A stretch of 64,000 bases of DNA from the NCBI RefSeq assembly GCF_007744075.1, contig NZ_CP036266.1:7220564-7284563 (forward strand), given 5' to 3'. Below are positions 54,861 to 64,000 of this stretch, one piece after another. A program made the position numbers and the translations under genes. The notes beneath the pieces are model-generated. The model saw only the letters and a program-made list of their open reading frames with translations. It was not told the origin of the DNA and ran no database searches. Within the stretch, counting starts at the first letter, position 1. Each line of letters starts with the position of its first letter. This DNA is from Gimesia chilikensis (GTDB lineage: Bacteria > Planctomycetota > Planctomycetia > Planctomycetales > Planctomycetaceae).

Positions 54861-56123
54861 CTAGGACAAATCGTTGAGCAATTTAATCAGAGGCATGAAG
54901 AGTGCGATCACGATGAAACCTACGATGAGCCCCAGTACGATTACCATCAGAGGTTCCAGCAGACTCACCAGGGCATCCACGAGCACGGCGACCTCTTCGT
55001 CGTACACATCCGCCACCTTGTAGAGCATGTCGTCGAGTGCACCGGTCTCTTCACCCACGTCCACCATGTTGACCACGATATCATCCACAATCCGGGCTTC
55101 CTTCAGTGGAACCGCCATGGTCTCCCCTTCGCGGATCGCGGCATAAATCGTATCGAAGGCCCGCTGGAAAACCATGTTCCCCGCCGTGTCACGGGCGATG
55201 ATAATCGCTTCCAGAATGGGCACCCCGGATGAAATCAAAGTCCCCAGCGTTCGACAGGTTCGCGCGGTCACCGACTTACTGATAATCTTGCCTAGCAAGG
55301 GTATTCGTAGCGAAATCCAGTCGACAATAAACGCTCCTTTCTTGTTCTTCCTCACAATCTTGATGAAGATCCAGAGCGCAATCGGAACGGCCGGGAAGAG
55401 ATAAAAGTAGTTCACCACGATATCACTCATATTCATGAGCATGAGCGTAATACCGGGCAGTTCGGTACCGAAGTCGAGGAAGATTTTTTTGAACTTCGGA
55501 ATAATCCAGTACATAATGAAGCCCACGATCAAACTGGCTACCGTGATCACGGCGACCGGATAGATCATTGCCCCCTGCACTTTCTTCTTCAGACTCTGGG
55601 CCCGTTCCTTGAACTCGGCCAGACGCTGCAGAATGATTTCGAGCGCACCACCTGCCTCACCGGCTTTCACCATGTTGACGTACAGGTTATCGAAACACTT
55701 AGGCTGCTTGGCCATGGCTTCGGAGAGCGTGTTGCCCGATTCAATGTCTTCAATGACGCCATCCAGGGAAGCTTTGAGCGGCCCCGGCTTGGCCTGCGAT
55801 TCCAGAATTCGCAGACTTCTCAGAATGGGCAGACCAGCGTCCTGCAGCGTGGATAACTGACGCGTAAAGGTACAAAGCTGTTTGGGACGCACGCCGCCGA
55901 TGGAGAATCCACCTTTCTTGGCGCTGGCTTTCTTGGCAGCTGCCCCCCCTTTGCCGCCTGCTCCTTTTTTCTGTTTTTTGCCGCGGCCTTTTTCAGCAAT
56001 TTTGGTAACGAAAAAGCCCTTCTCTTTGATCATGGTCTGGGCATCGGCTTCGGAAGGCGCTTCGATGGTGTCTTTGACCTCGAGCCCTGTGTTATCCATG
56101 GCCTCATACTGATAAACCGGCAT
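54861..56123 (-). CDS. GspF/PilC-type inner-membrane platform protein
   Basis: The 420-residue protein has the two T2SSF domains: KQLCTFTRQLSTLQDAGLPILRSLRIL, and again SVTARTCRTLGTLISSGVPILEAI. The membrane helices include VAVITVASLIVGFIMYWIIP and a final LMVIVLGLIVGFIVIALFMP. It is the platform on which the ATPase acts. An oddity is a Lys/Ala/Gly-rich insert at about residues 45-73 (RGKKQKKGAGGKGGAAAKKA) between the N-terminal domain and the first T2SSF domain. Follows gspE by 62 bp. Confidence 0.95.
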   Translation of the reverse strand: MPVYQYEAMDNTGLEVKDTIEAPSEADAQTMIKEKGFFVTKIAEKGRGKKQKKGAGGKGGAAAKKASAKKGGFSIGGVRPKQLCTFTRQLSTLQDAGLPILRSLRILESQAKPGPLKASLDGVIEDIESGNTLSEAMAKQPKCFDNLYVNMVKAGEAGGALEIILQRLAEFKERAQSLKKKVQGAMIYPVAVITVASLIVGFIMYWIIPKFKKIFLDFGTELPGITLMLMNMSDIVVNYFYLFPAVPIALWIFIKIVRKNKKGAFIVDWISLRIPLLGKIISKSVTARTCRTLGTLISSGVPILEAIIIARDTAGNMVFQRAFDTIYAAIREGETMAVPLKEARIVDDIVVNMVDVGEETGALDDMLYKVADVYDEEVAVLVDALVSLLEPLMVIVLGLIVGFIVIALFMPLIKLLNDLS

Positions 56124-56185
56124 GGCGTTACTCCGTCATTAGTCGTCTTGAAAAGTGTGTTTTGCATGTACCTGGTGGTACCAGA

Positions 56186-57892
56186 TTATTCGATATCTTC
56201 CATAACGGTTTCCCGTACGACCTCATCGATCGTGGTGACTCCGTCAAAAATCAGTTTCAGCCCGGCTTCACGCAGCGTGGTCATTCCCTGGCTGCGTGCC
56301 ACATTCCGAATGTCGTCGACCGACGCGTCCTCGGTAATCAGGTCGCGAATTTCATCGGTGACGTCCATGAGTTCATACAGACCGGTACGGCCTTTGTATC
56401 CCGAGTTATTACAGGTGGCACAACCTTTTCCGTAGTAGAAGCTGTACTGTCGTGCCTGCTCGATGGGTAGCTGCAGTTCCATAAGCAACTCATCACTGGG
56501 CTCGAACTCGGTCCGGCACTCTTTACAGATGGTTCGCACCAGACGTTGTGCCTGAATTGCTTCAACCGTTGCGGTGATCAAGAAGGTTGGAACCCCCATA
56601 TCGCGCAGTCGGGTGATCGCCGACGGTGCATCGTTGGTGTGCAACGTGCTGAATACAAGGTGACCGGTCAACGCACTCTGCACCGCGATTTCGGCGGTTT
56701 CGTAGTCACGAATCTCGCCGATCAGAATCTGGTCGGGATCGTGTCGCAGAATCGCCCGCAGCACTGAAGCGAAGGTCACCTGGATATCGGGATTCACCGG
56801 GACCTGAATCAGTCCGTCGATGTCGTACTCGATCGGGTCTTCGGTTGTAATAATTTTTTCTTCGATGACGTTGAGTTCGTTCAGCGCCGAGTAAAGGGTC
56901 GTGGTTTTCCCACTCCCCGTCGGGCCGGTCACCAGTACGATCCCGTTGGGGCGATGAATCATTTCGCGGAAACGGGTGAGTGTATTGGGATCCATGCCGA
57001 TTTTATTCAGGTCGAGCTGAACCACGGTCCGGTCCAGAACTCGCATAACGACCGCTTCGCCGAACAGGGTAGGCAGCACACTGACACGCAAGTCGACCGG
57101 GTTGCCGCCGACGTTCAATTCGATACGACCGTCCTGCGGCAGACGCCGTTCGGCGATATCGAGGTCGGCCATAATTTTGATACGGGAGACGATGGCATTC
57201 GCCAGGTGGCGGGGAGGGGGAACCATTTCATACAGCACACCGTCGGCGCGAACACGGATCTTGAATTCATCTTCAAACGGTTCCATGTGGATGTCGGAAG
57301 CTTTATCTTTGATCGCCAGCAGCATGACCATGTTGAGCAGCTTACGAATTGGAGCCGCATCGACGAGTTCATCCGTATCAGTGATGTTGTAGACGTTTTT
57401 GCCGGTCTCCTCACCCAGTTCATCCTCGATGGCACCGATGACGTCTTCGATGCTGTCCTGATGCTCGGAGTAATGCCGTTCGATGGCCGCTTCAACATCT
57501 TTCAGGTTCGAAACCGCACCGCGGACGTCGTATCCCAGAAAGTTGCGCAGGTCATCGAGGGCTGCCACGTTCTGAGGATCAGCCATGGCGACGGTTAACA
57601 CGCCGTCCTTCAGGGAAACGGGCATGATCTTGTAAATCGAGGCCATCGTTTCCGGAACCAGTTCCAGCACCTTGGGAGGAATATTGGTTTCACTCAGTTC
57701 AACAACAGGCATACCCCACTGTTCGGCGAGTGCCTGGGTGACCTGCTCGTCAGTCACGAGGCCCATGCGGATCGCCACCTGGCCGATCACTTCCCCCGGA
57801 CTCTGCTTCTGTTCTTCCAGAATATCCCACAACTGATCTTCTGAAATGTATCCCAGATCGACCATGATTTGACCAAGGCGTCGTGCTGCCAT
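56186..57892 (-). CDS. GspE/PilB-type assembly ATPase with MshEN domain
   Basis: This is the motor ATPase of a type II secretion or type IV pilus-like machine. The N-terminal domain shows the MshEN-like pattern RRLGQIMVDLGYISEDQLWDI, which in MshE binds cyclic di-GMP. The ATPase domain carries Walker A GPTGSGKTTT (residues 323-332), and HTNDAPSAITRLRDMGV. The zinc-type Cys motif is CKEC ... CATCNNSGYKGRTGLYE. 568 residues. It lies 80 bp downstream of pilT. Confidence 0.95.
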   Translation of the reverse strand: MAARRLGQIMVDLGYISEDQLWDILEEQKQSPGEVIGQVAIRMGLVTDEQVTQALAEQWGMPVVELSETNIPPKVLELVPETMASIYKIMPVSLKDGVLTVAMADPQNVAALDDLRNFLGYDVRGAVSNLKDVEAAIERHYSEHQDSIEDVIGAIEDELGEETGKNVYNITDTDELVDAAPIRKLLNMVMLLAIKDKASDIHMEPFEDEFKIRVRADGVLYEMVPPPRHLANAIVSRIKIMADLDIAERRLPQDGRIELNVGGNPVDLRVSVLPTLFGEAVVMRVLDRTVVQLDLNKIGMDPNTLTRFREMIHRPNGIVLVTGPTGSGKTTTLYSALNELNVIEEKIITTEDPIEYDIDGLIQVPVNPDIQVTFASVLRAILRHDPDQILIGEIRDYETAEIAVQSALTGHLVFSTLHTNDAPSAITRLRDMGVPTFLITATVEAIQAQRLVRTICKECRTEFEPSDELLMELQLPIEQARQYSFYYGKGCATCNNSGYKGRTGLYELMDVTDEIRDLITEDASVDDIRNVARSQGMTTLREAGLKLIFDGVTTIDEVVRETVMEDIE

Positions 57893-57972
57893 GTGTGTCT
57901 ACCTCTGATTAACACCTAGTTTATTCCAGACAGAAAAGGACGACGTTACTGTGTCGCCTTTCTGCTTTGATC

Positions 57973-59094
57973 TCAATCCTCAAAGTCATCATCTTCGTCG
58001 TCATCATCGTCATCTTCAAGGAGGCCCTTCTTGGCCATCGCAATCTTGGCTTTCAACTCACCTGGATTATTGGAGCGAATGACAACATCTTTTTCTTCAC
58101 ACAACCCGTCGCGCCAGAGATTAAACAACGCATCGTCGAGCAGCTGCATCCCGAATTTACGCCCTGTCTGAATACTGGAGTTGATACGATAGGTTTTCGC
58201 TTCGCGAATCAGGTTCGCGATCGCGGGCGTAACGACCAGCATTTCATAAGCGGCGACCAGCCCCTTGGGTTTCTTGGGCATCAGCGCCTGACTTAGAATC
58301 CCGATAATCGAACTGGAAAGCTGCGTGCGGATCTGGTCCTGCTGACTGGTAGGGAACACGTCGATAATTCGGTCTACCGTTCCCTGAGCACCAGTGGTGT
58401 GCAGCGTTCCAAACACAACGTGCCCCGTTTCCGCAGCGGTAATCGCCGCTGAAATGGTTTCCAGGTCTCGCATTTCCCCCACGAGAATCACGTCCGGGTC
58501 CTGTCGCAGAGCACGTCGCAGTGCTTCGGGGAAGGTCGGCACATCCACGCCGATCTCACGCTGGTTAATGGTCGATTTTTTATGCTGGTGATAGTACTCG
58601 ATCGGATCTTCCATCGTGATGATGTGGTGATCCATCGTATCGTTCATGTGATTGATCATACTCGCGAGGCTGGTTGTCTTTCCTGACCCGGTTGGACCTG
58701 TCACCAGGAACAGACCTCGGGGACGTTCCAGCAGGTCACCGATTACCTTGGGCAATCCCAGCTGTTCGAACGTGAGGAACTCGTTAGGAATTCGACGCAG
58801 CACCATACCGATTTGGCCGCGCTGCTTGAAGACGGACACTCGAAAACGCGCTTTTTCCCCAAAGGCGAATCCGAAGTCGGTCCCCCCGACTTCCTGCAGT
58901 TCCTGCTGGTTTCGTTCGGGTGTGATACTCTTCATCAACGCGACAGTATCGTCCGGCTCCAGACTTTTGGTTTCCAGGCGGACCATGCGGCCCCCGACGC
59001 GTACAACAGGAGGCTGCCCGGTGGTGATGTGCAGGTCACTCACCTTTTCTTTAACGACAGTCTCCAGCAATTTATCAATCTGAACTGTTGCCAT
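57973..59094 (-). CDS. pilT: PilT-type retraction ATPase with acidic tail
   Basis: PilT powers retraction of type IV pili. Landmarks: DLHITTGQPPVVRVGGRMVR at the N-terminus, Walker A GPTGSGKTTS (133-142), the Asp box IITMEDPIEYYHQHKKSTIN, LVGEMRDLETI, and the HTTGAQGTVDRIIDVFP segment. The C-terminus is a run of Asp and Glu after GLLE (final 14 residues), which is not typical of PilT. Presence of PilT argues for a dynamic pilus, not a pure secretion system. Confidence 0.93.
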   Translation of the reverse strand: MATVQIDKLLETVVKEKVSDLHITTGQPPVVRVGGRMVRLETKSLEPDDTVALMKSITPERNQQELQEVGGTDFGFAFGEKARFRVSVFKQRGQIGMVLRRIPNEFLTFEQLGLPKVIGDLLERPRGLFLVTGPTGSGKTTSLASMINHMNDTMDHHIITMEDPIEYYHQHKKSTINQREIGVDVPTFPEALRRALRQDPDVILVGEMRDLETISAAITAAETGHVVFGTLHTTGAQGTVDRIIDVFPTSQQDQIRTQLSSSIIGILSQALMPKKPKGLVAAYEMLVVTPAIANLIREAKTYRINSSIQTGRKFGMQLLDDALFNLWRDGLCEEKDVVIRSNNPGELKAKIAMAKKGLLEDDDDDDEDDDFED

Positions 59095-59496
59095 CCAAAG
59101 TACTTTCTGAAAACGCGATATTTGGATCTGGAGCGTGTTCGACGAAGATCGGAAATGCGATCAACGCTGGAAATCAAGGATCATTCTGTGACTTGAGGCA
59201 ATCCTTTTCTCAGAACGATCATGAACTTCCGGCTTTCCGTGAACCACCTGATGTAACAAGTTATCCGAGAACAAAATAACGTAGATTTAGATAAGACGAT
59301 TTAGAAATGTATTTATGAATTCGGGCCGCTTTTGAGTGCGAATCCGATGTAATTATCCGGTAATGTCAGGCAAAACTCAACAAAATCAGGGAATTTAGAT
59401 CAATATCTTCACATGAAAAGTCAGAACGATCTGCACCTGGAACCGGGTGATTGCCTTTAAAATACTCCTGAAACAGCGTGCCTAAACGCGACCAGA
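59095..59496. other. Intergenic region between the two ATPase genes
   Basis: About 400 bp between gspE-like and pilT genes on the same strand. No gene is supported. The pilT promoter probably lies here. No hairpin with a T-run was seen; a weak CACC/GGTG hairpin lies near 59440. Confidence 0.4.
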
Positions 59497-61197
<1,701 letters not shown>

Positions 61198-61586
61198 TCA
61201 ATTTCTCCACGGATTAGAATCAGATTTCACCAGCAACGCTTTTTGTTTGTCCCATAACGCATGCAGGGAATCAAGACTCTGGTTCGATCTGGTTTGTGAA
61301 ATTTCTATGAACTCAAGGCGATTCGCTCGGCAGAAACAGGCCCCTGTTACGACTCCAGCACCGATCAAACCCAGTTCGACTGAGCTGATTAATCTCGGTT
61401 CATCATGTTTCGTTCAGGATAAGAGTTTGCAGATAGGTCGAGCTAGAATTGCCTATTTTAATTTTGAAGTGAATGAGGAAGAGTGTCAAGCAAGTAATTG
61501 CTATACAAAAAATACTCGAAGAGTTTTCCCCGGCAGGTTTTACGCCGAAAATGGCGTCTCTATTCACTCATCGTCATTAACGGGGA
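61198..61586. other. Intergenic region upstream of the ATPase gene
   Basis: About 390 bp between two leftward genes. No gene is supported. A small hairpin, ACGCC with GGCGT near 61540-61557, followed by AAAACC in the leftward sense, could be a weak terminator for the aminotransferase gene. Confidence 0.4.
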
Positions 61587-62759
61587 TCAGACTGAAAAAG
61601 AAACAGCCAGCTCCTGCATGGCAGAGAGCGTTGTCTCAATCTGAGACAGTGTTGTAAAAGGCCCGGGACTGAAGCGAATCGTGCCACCCCACTCTACGGA
61701 ACGAATTGAGTCATGAATGCGCGGAGCACAGTGCAGACCGGCTCGAACCTGAATCCCGAAGTTTTCATCAAGAATCGATGCCAATACCTGTGGTTCCACC
61801 GCCTGATTGATCAGGCTGACCACCCCCACCCGGTCTGCTACCTCCTGCGGTCCGGGTACTTCAAAGCCAGAGAGAGAACGAAAGCCTTCCAGAAGACACC
61901 CGGTCAACTCCTGTTCGTGGCGCCTGATATCTTCGAGGCCTCTGTCCCGCAGGTAATCCAGGGATGCTTTCAAACCAACCAGCCCGGGAGTGTTGTGGTT
62001 ACCCGCCTCGTATTTATCGGGCTGGGTCAGGGGCTGGGTCTCTTCTTCGCTGCTGGTTCCTGTCCCGCCCTGCTTCAGGCTTTCGACCTGCTCCGCCAGA
62101 TCGGCCCGGATATAAATCAGCCCTGTTCCCAAAGGCCCGAGCAGGCCCTTATGCCCGGGACAAGCCAGAAAGTCGATCGGCTGAGCGGAAACGTTCAAAG
62201 GGAGATGCCCGACAGACTGTGCTGCGTCGACCAGAAAGAGTACCCCCGCCTCGCGTGCGATCTCTCCTACTTCGTTAATGGGTTGAATGCTGCCGGTGAC
62301 ATTCGAAGCGTGGTTCAGAATGATGAGCCGGGTATTTTTGCGGAGTGCCTGTTTAAAAGCGAGCGGATCGACGACTGACTCTGCATTCGCGGGGATATAT
62401 GTGACCTCCAGCCCCCAGCGCTGTTTCAGTGTCTGTAAGGGACGGAGCACGGAATTGTGCTCAACATCGGATGTAATGACATGATCGCCCGGGCGGAGCA
62501 GACCATGAATCACTGTGTTGAGACTGTCGGTGCCATTAAACGTGAAACTTACTTCTTCAGGTCGGCTCGCCCCCAGGACTTCGGCTGCCAGCTTGCGGCA
62601 CTGATCGACATCAGATTGTACCTCGACCGATTTTCGATAGGCCCCCCGGCCGACAGGTGCACCGCAGTGGCGATTGTATTCATCGATGGCGGTGTAAACT
62701 GTCTCCGGCTTGGGATAGCTGGTCGCCGCGTTATCCAGATAGATCAACTGCTCGTTCAT
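61587..62759 (-). CDS. Class V aminotransferase / cysteine desulfurase-like protein
   Basis: A PLP enzyme of the SufS/NifS-type fold, 390 residues. It starts with MNEQLIYLDNAATSYPKPE, has the His region in SDVEHNSVLRPL, the Schiff-base Lys204 in CPGHKGLLGPLG, and a candidate active-site Cys344 in RAGLHCAPRIHDS. This pattern fits cysteine desulfurase, which supplies sulfur. Its gene lies 33 bp behind moaA, so a role in sulfuration for molybdopterin synthesis is plausible. The alternative is another class V enzyme. Confidence 0.88.
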   Translation of the reverse strand: MNEQLIYLDNAATSYPKPETVYTAIDEYNRHCGAPVGRGAYRKSVEVQSDVDQCRKLAAEVLGASRPEEVSFTFNGTDSLNTVIHGLLRPGDHVITSDVEHNSVLRPLQTLKQRWGLEVTYIPANAESVVDPLAFKQALRKNTRLIILNHASNVTGSIQPINEVGEIAREAGVLFLVDAAQSVGHLPLNVSAQPIDFLACPGHKGLLGPLGTGLIYIRADLAEQVESLKQGGTGTSSEEETQPLTQPDKYEAGNHNTPGLVGLKASLDYLRDRGLEDIRRHEQELTGCLLEGFRSLSGFEVPGPQEVADRVGVVSLINQAVEPQVLASILDENFGIQVRAGLHCAPRIHDSIRSVEWGGTIRFSPGPFTTLSQIETTLSAMQELAVSFSV

Positions 62760-62792
62760 GAATCGTTCACCGTCAGGAAGGAACCTGCGAGA

Positions 62793-63794
62793 TCAGCCTC
62801 CGATGGAATACATGGGACGATCGGGCTGGATGAAACGGGCGGTATTGATTTCGTGCCCCTCTTTTTTGGCAGCGATGCTCTTTTTCACGGCGTCGATGAC
62901 TTCCGCATCAGGTGCGTCTGTACGGAAGAGTTTGCGGATATCGGTCTCATCCAGACTGAAAAGGCAGTTTCTTAACTTGCCGTCCGCTGTCAGGCGAAAC
63001 CGGTTACAGCTCATGCAGAAAGGGTTACTGATCGAGGCGATAAAACCAATTCGCCCGACGCCGTCTTCAAACACAAAGTCAGACGCGGGCGCACTTTTGT
63101 CGGTCTGCTCGACAGGTACCAGCGGCATGATCCCTTGCGTGAGGATTTCGCGGATCTCCTGTGCGAACAGAACCTTGTCGCGTTCCCATTTGTTATCTGC
63201 ATCGAGGGGCATGAATTCGATAAAGCGGATTTCCGCCCCGGTTTCCCGGGCCAGCTGGCCAAAGGGAACAATCTCATCTTCAGTGAGATTACGAATCGAG
63301 ACGGCATTGATTTTAATGGGATCAAAGCCAGCCGCGTGAGCAGCACGAATTCCTTCCCGCACTTTCTCGTAATCGTCCCGTCGGGTAATCTCCTGGAATT
63401 TCTGAGCGTTCAAAGCATCCAGGCTGATATTGATTCGCCTGAGCCCGGCATCGAACAGAGCTTGTGCGTATTGAGGCAACAGAATGCCGTTGGTCGTGAT
63501 CCCGATATCCTGAATACCGGGGATGTCGGCGATCATCTTGACCAGCTCGGGAATGTTCTTGCGAACCAGGGGCTCTCCCCCGGTCAGGCGGATTTTATTG
63601 ACCCCGAGCGGGGCCACCAGTCGCACGAAACGTACGATTTCTTCAAAGGAGAGGATCTTGCTGCGGTGGACAAACTGGACATCTTCCGAAGGCATGCAGT
63701 AAAAGCAGCGGATATTACAGCGATCGGTAACGCTGATTCTCAGGTTGTTATGCGCCCGTCCGAATGAATCGATGAGCTGATTCTGCAGTTCCAT
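62793..63794 (-). CDS. moaA: GTP 3',8-cyclase MoaA
   Basis: MoaA is the radical-SAM enzyme that starts molybdopterin synthesis from GTP. The SAM cluster motif CNIRCFYC is at residues 26-33 counted from the ATG used here. RLTGGEPLVRKN follows, and the second cluster motif is CMSCNRFRLTADGKLRNC. The C-terminal GlyGly of the family is present (PMYSIGG). I use the ATG at 63794; a TTG one codon upstream is possible. Downstream of the moaE fragment at the window edge and upstream of the aminotransferase-like gene, so a Moco operon. Confidence 0.96.
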   Translation of the reverse strand: MELQNQLIDSFGRAHNNLRISVTDRCNIRCFYCMPSEDVQFVHRSKILSFEEIVRFVRLVAPLGVNKIRLTGGEPLVRKNIPELVKMIADIPGIQDIGITTNGILLPQYAQALFDAGLRRINISLDALNAQKFQEITRRDDYEKVREGIRAAHAAGFDPIKINAVSIRNLTEDEIVPFGQLARETGAEIRFIEFMPLDADNKWERDKVLFAQEIREILTQGIMPLVPVEQTDKSAPASDFVFEDGVGRIGFIASISNPFCMSCNRFRLTADGKLRNCLFSLDETDIRKLFRTDAPDAEVIDAVKKSIAAKKEGHEINTARFIQPDRPMYSIGG

Positions 63795-63897
63795 CAATGC
63801 CTCTCGCGTTTGACGTCGGTTAAACGCTGACGTGGTTATTAAGATCCAATGATTAGTCTATCTACTATTATAGCCGCGACCTGTGATTCCAAAGGAA

Positions 63898-64000
63898 TTA
63901 TTCTGCCGTGACCCCCGGATGTTCCCATTCCGTGGTCCCGTCGGCCCAGTTCTCTTTTTTCCAGATAGGAACAATTTCTTTGAGACGATCAATCAGAAAC
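63898..64000 (-). CDS. moaE: Molybdopterin synthase large subunit MoaE (partial, N-terminus beyond right edge)
   Basis: The last 33 residues can be read: FLIDRLKEIVPIWKKENWAD followed by GTTEWEHPGVTAE. The VPIWKKE segment and the trailing acidic/Trp-rich end match the C-terminus of MoaE, the large subunit that inserts dithiolene sulfur into cyclic pyranopterin monophosphate. It is 104 bp upstream of moaA on the same strand. The N-terminal two thirds are outside the window. Confidence 0.82.
   Translation of the reverse strand, partial: FLIDRLKEIVPIWKKENWADGTTEWEHPGVTAE

Overview
The window reads as chromosomal DNA of a planctomycete, most likely a Gimesia/Planctomyces-type member of Planctomycetaceae. 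This is inferred from gene content; no database search was run. The pointers are several DUF1559 prepilin-type proteins, a cysteine-rich YTV-repeat cell-wall protein, a planctomycete-type ECF sigma/FecR pair, a secreted sulfatase beside a Gfo/Idh/MocA oxidoreductase, and a multihaem cytochrome fused to HEAT and TPR repeats. I saw no rRNA, tRNA, CRISPR array, insertion sequence or prophage.

Left part (1-12.7 kb): an ABC exporter (fused ATPase-permease running off the left edge, plus an HlyD-type adaptor overlapping it by 4 bp), an orphan prepilin-like protein, an OmpA-type lipoprotein, and a leftward group of sulfatase, MarC-type and large membrane protein genes. Next come a Gfo/Idh oxidoreductase, a LarA-like protein that seems to lack the LarA catalytic residues, and an ECF sigma factor followed by a PspA/IM30 protein.

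Middle (13-38 kb): an acidic repeat protein with an N-terminal helix-turn-helix and a C-terminal membrane segment; a secreted alpha/beta hydrolase; a HAD phosphatase; a methyltransferase; an operon of ECF sigma factor, FecR-like protein, DUF1559 protein and small lipoprotein; the YTV wall protein; a sugar isomerase-type TIM barrel; an H1-like Lys/Ala/Pro protein; a DUF3857/transglutaminase protein; HflX; the octahaem cytochrome; parB with a perfect 24-bp palindromic parS beside it and a second near-perfect parS about 0.9 kb away; a GT39-type glycosyltransferase; a TPR protein; a lipoprotein; and two tandem ClpP genes.

Right part (38.3-61.2 kb): a leftward type II secretion/type IV pilus-like locus of about 23 kb. 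In transcription order it has a GspE/PilB ATPase, PilT, a second GspE/PilB ATPase, GspF/PilC, six enlarged pseudopilin-like proteins (one of 1649 residues, GspK-like), and four tandem DUF1559 proteins with prepilin leaders. No secretin, prepilin peptidase or GspC/L/M protein is in the window. This locus is the best candidate for a poorly described system: it combines conventional motor parts with very large substrate- or tip-like pseudopilins and a DUF1559 cassette array.

Right edge (61.5-64 kb): molybdenum-cofactor genes moaE (partial) and moaA, followed by a class V aminotransferase/cysteine desulfurase-like gene.
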